Of a stretch of 64,000 bases of DNA, positions 57,225 to 64,000 are shown piece after piece. The notes under the pieces are model-generated. The model did no database searches. It had not been told where the DNA came from and worked only from the letters and a program-made list of their open reading frames with translations. How positions within the stretch are numbered: the first letter of the stretch is position 1; every line of letters begins with the position of its first letter. A program made the translations under genes and the position numbers. Origin of the DNA: Lysobacter sp. KIS68-7 (lineage in GTDB: Bacteria; Pseudomonadota; Gammaproteobacteria; Xanthomonadales; Xanthomonadaceae); contig NZ_CP089925.1 in NCBI RefSeq assembly GCF_021284745.1, positions 868,001 to 932,000 of the forward strand, written 5' to 3'.

Positions 57225-57241
57225 CGTCGAAGCGGGGAAGG

Positions 57242-57247
57242 TATCCT
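57242..57247 (+). promoter_or_regulatory. -10 element (TATCCT) for a leaderless tamA mRNA
   Basis: TATCCT ends 7 nt before the ATG at 57255 with the spacer CGGGCGC. Confidence 0.4.
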
Positions 57248-57254
57248 CGGGCGC

Positions 57255-59033
57255 ATGCGTCCGGTCCTCCCCCGCCCGGCTTTCCGCAGTGCCTGCCTCG
57301 CCGCCCTGATCCTCGCGGCGGCGCCCGCGTGGGCGGCCAAGGTGGCGGACGTGCAGGTGCGCGGGCTGAAGAACCCGGCGATGACGGAAAACGTGCGCCA
57401 GTCGCTGTCGATCGTCGATGCGATCGGGCGCGATGTCTCCGGCCGTCGCCTCGCGTATCTCGTGCGCGAGGCCGAAGCGGAAACCCGCGAGGCGCTGGAA
57501 CCCTTCGGCTATTACTCGCCGACCATCAAGGTGGAACGCACGCGCGTGCCGGATGCGCCGGTCACGGTCACCGTCGATGTGACCCTGGGCGATCCCGTGC
57601 GCGTGCGCGCCTTCGACGTGGGCATCGATGGTGAGGGCGCCAGCGATCGCTACCTCCGCCAGGAGATCGACGCGTTCCAGCCCACCAAGGGCGGCGTGCT
57701 GGATCACGTGGTCTATGAAGCATCGAAGGCGCGCATCACGCGGCGCCTCGCGGAGCGCGGTTACTTCGATGCCGATTTCACCGCGCGGCGGGTCGAAGTC
57801 ACGCGCGCGGATTACGCCGCGGACATCTCGCTGCGCTGGGACAGCGGCATGCGCTACGACATGGGCGAGATCGCGTTCACGCAGACACCCAAGCGCATCG
57901 TGCGCGACAGCCTGCTGCAGAAGCTCGTGTACTGGAAGCCGGGCGAGTACTACCACCAGGGCCGACTGGATCGCTTGCGCAAGTCGCTCGTGTCGCTGGA
58001 TTACTTCTCGCGCATCGAAATCGAGCCGCATCCGGAGAAAGCGGTCGACGGCCAGGTGCCGGTGGACGTCACGCTCACGCCCGCCAAGCGCGACATCTAC
58101 ACGGCCGGCCTGAGCTACGGCACCGACAGCGGCGCCGGCGTGCGCCTGGGTCTGGAACGGCGGTACGTGAACGACCGCGGCCACAAGTTCCTCGCGCAGA
58201 TCGACTACGCGCAGTACCGGAGCACCGCGACGGTGCAGTACCGCATTCCCGCGTTCCGCTGGCTCGACGGTTGGTATACGGCGAGCCTGCAGGCGGCGGA
58301 CGAGCAAACCGACTTCGCCGATACGCGCCGACTGGAACTCGTGGGCAGCCGCAGCGGCGAGATCAACCGCTATCTCACCGCCGTGGTCTCGCTGCATCTG
58401 TTGCGCGAGCGTTGGCGTTTCCTCGAACCCGGGCAGCCCGTGCCGGAGTACGACTACGCTTCGATGTTCTATCCGGCGATCAGCGCCGAATACATCGACG
58501 CCGACGATCGCCTGTATCCGCGCCGCGCATTTGGCGCGACGCTGCTCGTGCGCGGCGCCGTCGAAAGCCTCGGATCGAACGCCACGTTTGCGCAGATCCA
58601 TGCGACCACGCGCTGGATCCGCGCGCTGGGCCCGGACAATCGCCTGCTCCTGCGCGGCGAGCTGGGGCACACGTTCACCAACGCGCTCACCGACATGCCG
58701 CTGAGCCTGCGCTTCTTCGCTGGCGGTGATCGCAGCGTGCGCGGTTACGGGTGGCGCGAGATCGGGCCGCGCGTCGGCGACTTCGCGGAGGGCGCGAAGA
58801 ACGTGGTGACAGGCAGCGTGGAGTTCGAACACTATTTCACGAAGCAGTACGGCGCGGCGGTGTTCGTTGATGCCGGCGATGCGTTCGACACCTCGCCGAA
58901 CATCCATTACGGCGTCGGCATCGGTGCGCGCTGGCGCTCGCCGGTGGGGCCGGTGCGCATCGACGTGGCGCGCGGCCTCACGGGCGCCGACGCAGGCTGG
59001 ACCGTCAACCTCAACATCGGTGCGGACCTGTGA
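57255..59033 (+). CDS. tamA: Translocation and assembly module protein TamA
   Basis: Omp85-family outer-membrane protein of 592 residues. The signal peptide ends at about AWA-AKV (residue 26). Three POTRA domains cover roughly 30-265 (VADVQVRGLKNPAM..., VERTRVPDAPVTVTVDVTLGDP...), and the C-terminal beta-barrel contains the Omp85 signature (SLRFFAGGDRSVRGYGW). With TamB it forms the TAM complex, linked to outer-membrane protein insertion and lipid transport. The stop overlaps tamB (GTGA). Confidence 0.94.
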   Translation: MRPVLPRPAFRSACLAALILAAAPAWAAKVADVQVRGLKNPAMTENVRQSLSIVDAIGRDVSGRRLAYLVREAEAETREALEPFGYYSPTIKVERTRVPDAPVTVTVDVTLGDPVRVRAFDVGIDGEGASDRYLRQEIDAFQPTKGGVLDHVVYEASKARITRRLAERGYFDADFTARRVEVTRADYAADISLRWDSGMRYDMGEIAFTQTPKRIVRDSLLQKLVYWKPGEYYHQGRLDRLRKSLVSLDYFSRIEIEPHPEKAVDGQVPVDVTLTPAKRDIYTAGLSYGTDSGAGVRLGLERRYVNDRGHKFLAQIDYAQYRSTATVQYRIPAFRWLDGWYTASLQAADEQTDFADTRRLELVGSRSGEINRYLTAVVSLHLLRERWRFLEPGQPVPEYDYASMFYPAISAEYIDADDRLYPRRAFGATLLVRGAVESLGSNATFAQIHATTRWIRALGPDNRLLLRGELGHTFTNALTDMPLSLRFFAGGDRSVRGYGWREIGPRVGDFAEGAKNVVTGSVEFEHYFTKQYGAAVFVDAGDAFDTSPNIHYGVGIGARWRSPVGPVRIDVARGLTGADAGWTVNLNIGADL

Positions 59034-62000
59034 GGGGCGTGCCGCTCACGCCGGAACAACGCGCGGAGCGCAGTGCGGCGCGGCGTGCGTTGGCGCGCAA
59101 GGTGGCGTTGCGGTCGGCGCTCGGCGCGGTCGCGTTGTTCGTCGCGGCGATGGTGCTGTTGTGGTGGTTGGTCACCACCGTGGGCGGGCGCGATGTTCTG
59201 CTGGCGCAGATCGTGTCGCGCTTGCCGCCGGGTGCGAGCCTGACGTGGCGGGCCGCGGAAGGTCCGGTGACGGGGCCGCTGACGATGCATGGCGTGCGTT
59301 TCACCTATGCGTCCGATCCGAAGCGGCCGACGCGGCGCATCGAGTTCACCGCGCGCACGATCGTGGTCGATCCGGCCTTGCGACCCTTGCTTGGGCGCAC
59401 GCTGCGCCTGGATGCGCTCGACGTGCGCGGTGCGACGCTCGAGATTCCCGAAAGCGAAGAGCCTTTCGAGTTCCCGCGCTGGCCGGAATCGCTGCCGACG
59501 ATCGCGCCGCCGCTGGCACTGCAGGCGGACACGATCCACATCGACGGATTGCGCGTGACGAAGTCCGGCGAGGCGCTGGTCGATGTTCGCAGCGCGCGCG
59601 GTGGATTGCGTGCGTCGAAGGGCTTCCTGCACGTCGAGCACCTCAACGCGGACACGGACCTTGGCAGGTTCACGGCACATGGCGATTACGTGCCGCGCGA
59701 TCGGTATCGCACGGATTTCATCGCGACGGCCGTGTTGCCCGCCACCGCGGGGCGCACCGCCCCGCGCGTGGGCGTCGTCGCGCGTGGCGACGTCGCGCAA
59801 CTGGATGTCGCCATCGCGGGCCGCCTGCCCGCACCCTTGCGCGCGACGCTGGTGCTGCGCGGCGAGCCGGATCCGACCTGGCATGTGCGCGCCGATGCAC
59901 CGGCCTTCGATCCGGCCGTGCTGACGGGCGAGCCGCCCTCCGAAACGCCGCTCGCGTTCAAGTTGCGCGCCGACGGCTTGGGCGGACGCGCGACAGTCGA
60001 AGGCTTCGTCGCGCAAGGCGACCTGCGCGCCGACATCCGACCTTCGCAGGTGCGCCTGGACGATCGCGTGCTCACCGTCGAGCCGCTCGTGGTCGACGCA
60101 CTCGGCGGCCGTACGACGTTGCACGGCTTCGCCGACCTGCGCGACCCGAACGATCGCAAGCTGCGTTTCGCGATCAATGCGCGCGGGTTGCGCTGGGGCG
60201 GCACGCCCGACACGCCTGCCATCGTCGGCGACGGCGATATCGGCATCGCTGGAAAGCCGGAAGCCTGGGCGGCCGTCGGCCGCGCGACGCTGGTGCGCGA
60301 GGAAGGCAAGGCGCAAGTGCAGTTCGATGCGCGCGGCGATGCGGAGCGCGCCACGCTCCGCTCCCTGACCGCGCGCATGCCGAGCGGCACGCTGGATGCG
60401 AAGGGCGACGTGCAGTGGTCGCCCGTGATGACGTGGAAGCTCGACACCACGCTCGCCGGCTTCGATCCCGGCTATTTCGCGCCCGATTGGCCCGGGCGCG
60501 TCGAGGGCAGGATCGCCACGCAAGGCAAGGCCCGCCCGAAAGGCGGCGTGGATGCGACCTTCGATGCGCCCGCACTGCGCGGCACCTTGCGCGGGCGCCC
60601 GCTCGATGCGCGCGCGAACGTGCAGCTGCATGGCGACGAGATCGCAGGCGACGTTGCGCTGAACCTCGGCGCCAGCCACGCGACGGCAAGGGGCCGCATC
60701 GGCGCCGTGCTCGACATCGCTGCGCGTTTCGAGCCGCTGCGCCTGGATGATCTGTTGCCCGGCGCCGGCGGCGTGCTGCGCGGCACCGCAACCTTGCGCG
60801 GCCCGCGCGATACGCCCGACATCGCGGCCGACCTCACCGGCGACGGGCTGCACTGGGGCGATTGGCGCGCGGATTCGTTGCGTGCGAACGGCCGGCTGCC
60901 CTGGCGCAACGGCAACGGCACCCTGCATGTCGAAGCACACGGCGTGCAGGCGGGCCTCGCGATGGATCGCGTGGTCGCCGATGCGCGCGGTGCGATGGAA
61001 CGGCTGTCGCTCGATGCGTCGCTGGAGTCCTCGCTCGGCGGCGCCTCCTTGTCGGGCACCGCGAATCGGCGCGGTGCGGAATGGAGCGGTGCGCTGTCCA
61101 CCCTGCGCCTGATGCCGTCGAAGGGTGCGCCGTGGACGCTCGACCATGCGACGACGTGGCGTTGGGACGGGCGCAACGGTGCGCTGTCGAATGCGTGCCT
61201 GTCGGCCGAGGGCGGCGGCGCCTTGTGCGCGAATGCCGATTGGCCGCGGCGCGGCCTCGACGTGCATGCCGACCATCTGCCGCTGACGCTGGTCACGCCA
61301 TGGCTGCCGCCGCGCGAAGACGATCGCCCGTGGTTGCTGCACGGCGATGTCGCATTCACCGCGCAAGTGCGGCCGGTGGGCAATGCGTGGCGCGGCAATG
61401 CGAAGCTGTCCTCGGCGAGCGGCGGGATGCGCAACAGCGAGCGCTCGCGCAACGACCTGATCTCCTACGACAACTTCTCCGCCGATCTCGAGTTCGATCC
61501 GCAGCGCCTCTCGCTCGTGCTCGGCACGACCTTCAACGAAGACGGCCGCCTGGATGCGCGCGTCGCGACGGGTTGGGACGACTACGCCCCGCTGTCGGGC
61601 GAGGTGCAGCTGCGCACCGACTCGCTCACGTGGATGGAACTGTTCTCGCCCGACATCGCCGAGCCGACGGGATTGCTCGAAGGCCGCGTCGCGCTGGGTG
61701 GCACGCGCGCGCAGCCGACGCTCGGCGGCAATGCGCACCTGTCGAACTTCGCGGTGGAAGTGCCGCCGCTCGCGATCGCGCCGCACGACGGCGACATTCG
61801 CCTGGAAGCGCAGCCCGACGGCAGCGCGCGCATCGCGGGCACCATCGTTTCCGGCGACGGCACGCTGCATGTGTCCGGCACGCTCGGCTGGCAAGGCAAC
61901 GACACACCGCTGGTGTTGAACGTCACGGGCACGCACGTGCTCGCCGCCGATACGCGCGACCTCAACGCTGTGATCGCGCCCGATGTCGTCGTGCGCTACC

Positions 62001-62848
62001 AGGCCGGGCAGCCGATGGAAGCCACGGGCACGGTGACGGTGGAATCCGGGCGCATGGACCTGGAGCGTTTGGACAGTGGCGTGTCGCGTTCGCCGGATGT
62101 CGTGGTGCTCGATCCGGTCGATCCGAAACGCGGCGTGCAGACGACGCTGTCGCTGGACCTGACGCTCGTGTTGCCGGAGAACGCGGTCAAGCTCAACGGT
62201 TTCGGGTTGGAGGGAGCACTCGATGGACGACTGCGCGTGCGCCAGCGACCGGGGTCGGAGATGGTCGCGACCGGCAGGCTCGATGTCTCCGGCAAATACA
62301 CCGCCTACGGACAGGAACTCGAGATCTCGCGCGGCGAACTCACGTGGTCGAACTCCGCGATCGCCGATCCGCTGCTCGACATTCGCGCGCAACGCGAGAT
62401 CGGCGACGTGACCGCGGGCATCCAGGTGCGCGGGCGCGCGACGGCGCCGCAGGCGGAAGTGTGGTCGGACCCGGAGATGGACAAATCCGAGGCGCTGTCC
62501 TATCTCGCGCTCGGGCGTCCGTTGTCGACGGCGAGTTCGGACGAGAGCCGCCAGCTCGACGCCGCGTCCGCCGCGCTCGCAGCGGGTGGTGGCCTGGTCG
62601 CATCGCAGATCGCCTCGCACATCGGGCTCGACGAGGCCGGCATGATGGATTCGCGCACGCTCGGCGGGAGCGTGTTCGGCGTGGGCAAGTATCTCTCGCC
62701 GAAACTCTACGTCGGTTACGGCGTGTCGCTGCTGGGCACCGGGCAGGTGCTCACGCTGAAGTACCTGCTGCGCAAGGGCTTCGACATCCAGGTCGAATCG
62801 AGCACGGTCGAGAACCGCGGTTCGGTGAACTGGCGCAAGGAAAAGTGA
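59030..62848 (+). CDS. tamB: Translocation and assembly module protein TamB
   Basis: Large AsmA-like envelope protein of 1272 residues: one N-terminal TM (about residues 24-48, LRSALGAVALFVAAMVLLWWLV), a long beta-taco periplasmic domain of repeated short strands, and the C-terminal TamB/DUF490 domain (YLALGRPLSTAS, SPKLYVGYGVSLLGTGQVLTLKYLLRKGFDIQVESS) that contacts TamA. The GTG start at 59030 overlaps the tamA stop. TamB-like proteins are proposed to conduct phospholipids to the outer membrane. A hairpin follows. Confidence 0.94.
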   Translation: MRGVPLTPEQRAERSAARRALARKVALRSALGAVALFVAAMVLLWWLVTTVGGRDVLLAQIVSRLPPGASLTWRAAEGPVTGPLTMHGVRFTYASDPKRPTRRIEFTARTIVVDPALRPLLGRTLRLDALDVRGATLEIPESEEPFEFPRWPESLPTIAPPLALQADTIHIDGLRVTKSGEALVDVRSARGGLRASKGFLHVEHLNADTDLGRFTAHGDYVPRDRYRTDFIATAVLPATAGRTAPRVGVVARGDVAQLDVAIAGRLPAPLRATLVLRGEPDPTWHVRADAPAFDPAVLTGEPPSETPLAFKLRADGLGGRATVEGFVAQGDLRADIRPSQVRLDDRVLTVEPLVVDALGGRTTLHGFADLRDPNDRKLRFAINARGLRWGGTPDTPAIVGDGDIGIAGKPEAWAAVGRATLVREEGKAQVQFDARGDAERATLRSLTARMPSGTLDAKGDVQWSPVMTWKLDTTLAGFDPGYFAPDWPGRVEGRIATQGKARPKGGVDATFDAPALRGTLRGRPLDARANVQLHGDEIAGDVALNLGASHATARGRIGAVLDIAARFEPLRLDDLLPGAGGVLRGTATLRGPRDTPDIAADLTGDGLHWGDWRADSLRANGRLPWRNGNGTLHVEAHGVQAGLAMDRVVADARGAMERLSLDASLESSLGGASLSGTANRRGAEWSGALSTLRLMPSKGAPWTLDHATTWRWDGRNGALSNACLSAEGGGALCANADWPRRGLDVHADHLPLTLVTPWLPPREDDRPWLLHGDVAFTAQVRPVGNAWRGNAKLSSASGGMRNSERSRNDLISYDNFSADLEFDPQRLSLVLGTTFNEDGRLDARVATGWDDYAPLSGEVQLRTDSLTWMELFSPDIAEPTGLLEGRVALGGTRAQPTLGGNAHLSNFAVEVPPLAIAPHDGDIRLEAQPDGSARIAGTIVSGDGTLHVSGTLGWQGNDTPLVLNVTGTHVLAADTRDLNAVIAPDVVVRYQAGQPMEATGTVTVESGRMDLERLDSGVSRSPDVVVLDPVDPKRGVQTTLSLDLTLVLPENAVKLNGFGLEGALDGRLRVRQRPGSEMVATGRLDVSGKYTAYGQELEISRGELTWSNSAIADPLLDIRAQREIGDVTAGIQVRGRATAPQAEVWSDPEMDKSEALSYLALGRPLSTASSDESRQLDAASAALAAGGGLVASQIASHIGLDEAGMMDSRTLGGSVFGVGKYLSPKLYVGYGVSLLGTGQVLTLKYLLRKGFDIQVESSTVENRGSVNWRKEK

Positions 62849-62850
62849 CG

Positions 62851-62883
62851 CGCAAAAGAAAGCCCCGGTCTTGCGACCGGGGC
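62851..62883. terminator. Bidirectional terminator between tamB and the M4 protease gene
   Basis: Stem GCCCCGGTC / GACCGGGGC (62862-62883) with a TTGC loop. The 5' flank CGCAAAAGAAA reads as a T-rich tract on the minus strand, so it suits the protease transcript best; it may also slow tamB readthrough. Confidence 0.7.
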
Positions 62884-62935
62884 CGAAGCGGAACCGAAGT
62901 TCCGCAGGAGTCTTGCAGTCCCTTGTTCGATCAGA

Positions 62936-64000
62936 TCAGAACGTGACGCTCCACTGGTTGATGTAACCCGTGTCGCCCGCGGCGTTGTCGTTCACGCGGA
63001 GGGTCCACGTGCCGTTCAGCGCTTCGGTCGAGAGGTTCACCGTGTAGGTGGTGTTGATGTTGTCGGTGCTGCCGCCGGCGCGGTTGTGCAGCACGTACAC
63101 CGAGCCGTCCGGCGCGACCAGGTCGACCTTCAGGTCACCGATGTAGGTGTGCACGATGTTGACCGCGACCTGCGCGTTCGACGGGGCGTTGCCCGTGCGA
63201 CCGGAGACCGAGACCGTGCTGGTGACCGTGGTGTTGTCGCCGATCGGCACGTCCGTCGTGTTGCTGTAGGTCTGCGTGCCGCCGCCGCCACCGCCGGTCG
63301 AGTAGTCACCCGTCAGCGAGACGCCGGTGAAGCTCGAGTAGGCCTTCAGGCGCACGTAGTACGTGCCCGCCGACGGCGCCGCGAACGTGCAGGTCTCGGC
63401 GTTGCCGGTCTTGTACGGACGGCAGTCGTAGACCGTGTCGGTCGGCGCGCTGCCGAACTTCACGTACATGTCCGCATCGCCCGTGCCGCCCGACATCGTG
63501 AACGTCAGGTTCGACGCGCCGGCCGGCACGACGAGCGAGTAGTTCGCCGAGTTGCCGGTGGTCGCCGAGATGCCCGTGACCGGCACGGCCTTGGTCAGCG
63601 CGGTCGTACCGCCACCGCCGCCACCGCCCGAGCACGACACGCCCACGACGGCGAACGCCGCGGTGACGTCGGCCTTGGTGTAGCCCAGGTCCGTCGCCGC
63701 CGTTTCCACGCCGCACGCGCCCGAGTTGAAGGTGCTGCTCGGGGTCCAGTAGTTCGCATTGGCGCGCGCGAACACCTTGAACGCCTTCGGCGTATCCCAG
63801 CCCGCCGTCTTGGCCAGGGTACAGAACGCCTTGTTGTACACGCCGGAGCTGTAATGCACGTCCAGGCTGGAGGTGTACTGCGAAGCGTTGTCGATCGAGC
63901 CACCGTCGGCCGGCGGGTTGCACATGTAACGCAGCGCGCCGTTCGGGTCCTTGAAGATTTCACGGCCGACGTCGAAGTCGTTCGTGCCCTTCCAGTAGTA
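62936..64000 (-). CDS. Secreted M4-family metalloprotease with PPC and P domains (5' part missing)
   Basis: C-terminal 354 residues of a thermolysin-like protease; the catalytic HExxH region lies beyond the right edge. Visible is the end of the M4 catalytic domain: REIFKDPNGALRYM, DVHYSSGVYNKAF with the substrate-binding His, and the FARANANYWTP helix. A poly-Gly linker (SGGGGGGG) leads to a PPC domain (about 100 residues, SVVVPAG-type strand, YDCRPYKTGNAETCTF). A second poly-Gly linker leads to a proprotein convertase P-domain (QVAVNIVHTYIGDLKVDLVAPDG ... GTWTLRVNDNAAGDTGYINQWSV). This PPC-P tail is common in secreted Lysobacter/Xanthomonas proteases and is usually removed on maturation. Confidence 0.93.
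   Translation of the reverse strand, partial: YYWKGTNDFDVGREIFKDPNGALRYMCNPPADGGSIDNASQYTSSLDVHYSSGVYNKAFCTLAKTAGWDTPKAFKVFARANANYWTPSSTFNSGACGVETAATDLGYTKADVTAAFAVVGVSCSGGGGGGGTTALTKAVPVTGISATTGNSANYSLVVPAGASNLTFTMSGGTGDADMYVKFGSAPTDTVYDCRPYKTGNAETCTFAAPSAGTYYVRLKAYSSFTGVSLTGDYSTGGGGGGTQTYSNTTDVPIGDNTTVTSTVSVSGRTGNAPSNAQVAVNIVHTYIGDLKVDLVAPDGSVYVLHNRAGGSTDNINTTYTVNLSTEALNGTWTLRVNDNAAGDTGYINQWSVTF

Noticed and set aside
58907-62620. A 1237-codon antisense frame across tamB
   Set aside because: Same reasoning: a GC-driven shadow of tamB with Arg/Gln/His-rich composition and no domain.

Overview
The window is GC-rich and densely packed, and reads as a chromosome segment from the family Lysobacteraceae (Xanthomonadaceae), most like Lysobacter or Luteimonas. 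Evidence for this: part of a xanthomonadin (aryl polyene) pigment cluster with a XanB2-type chorismatase; a secreted M4 metalloprotease carrying PPC and P domains; an ECF sigma factor paired with a TPR-bearing Ser/Thr kinase; and typical gammaproteobacterial housekeeping genes (rsmG-parAB, tatABC, glyQS, tamAB, plsB, rdgC). I see no phage genes, IS elements, CRISPR arrays, tRNAs or rRNAs. The taxonomic call is inferred from gene content only.

Layout. 1-6173 (minus strand): a tightly coupled pigment operon of ACP, membrane protein, FabA/ApeI-type dehydratase, LpxL-like acyltransferase, LolA-like carrier, MMPL exporter, ApeP-type dehydratase and a FabG-like reductase cut by the left edge. Divergent from it (6251-8595) are a flavin-dependent halogenase-like protein and XanB2, which makes the hydroxybenzoate starter. 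Two further pigment functions, an aryl-ACP ligase (XanA2-like) and a Sfp-type phosphopantetheinyl transferase, sit apart at 20928-22971. Between them, 8993-13158 holds a tandemly duplicated two-gene module: a small secreted protein overlapping by 8 nt a secreted putative metalloprotease whose catalytic domain appears to be split by a PA domain. hemB, a PD40 protein, aroE, a gamma-carbonic anhydrase, an aldehyde dehydrogenase, a cysteine synthase-glutaredoxin fusion and xthA follow.

22984-36252 carries rsmG-parA-parB, a three-gene glycolipid-type operon (epimerase, GT2, LpxB-N protein), rpmB-rpmG, acs, an acyl desaturase with an EF-hand gene, mutM, and the ECF sigma/kinase pair. 36260-53334 carries tdk, rep, a GNAT, a class C acid phosphatase, a lipoprotein-plsB pair, ttcA, rdgC, a YgjP-type hydrolase, hemH, a SYLF protein and tatABC. 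53387-62848 holds a GATase, glyQS and tamAB. The right edge cuts an M4 protease gene.

A pattern across the window is that many unrelated genes have a -10-like hexamer ending only 6-9 nt before the start codon, which predicts leaderless mRNAs. Several starts (halogenase, plsB) were chosen on this basis. Other non-coding signals are several intrinsic terminators, a candidate small RNA (40467-40605), a structured leader before the second protease module, and hairpins or palindromes at regulatory positions.
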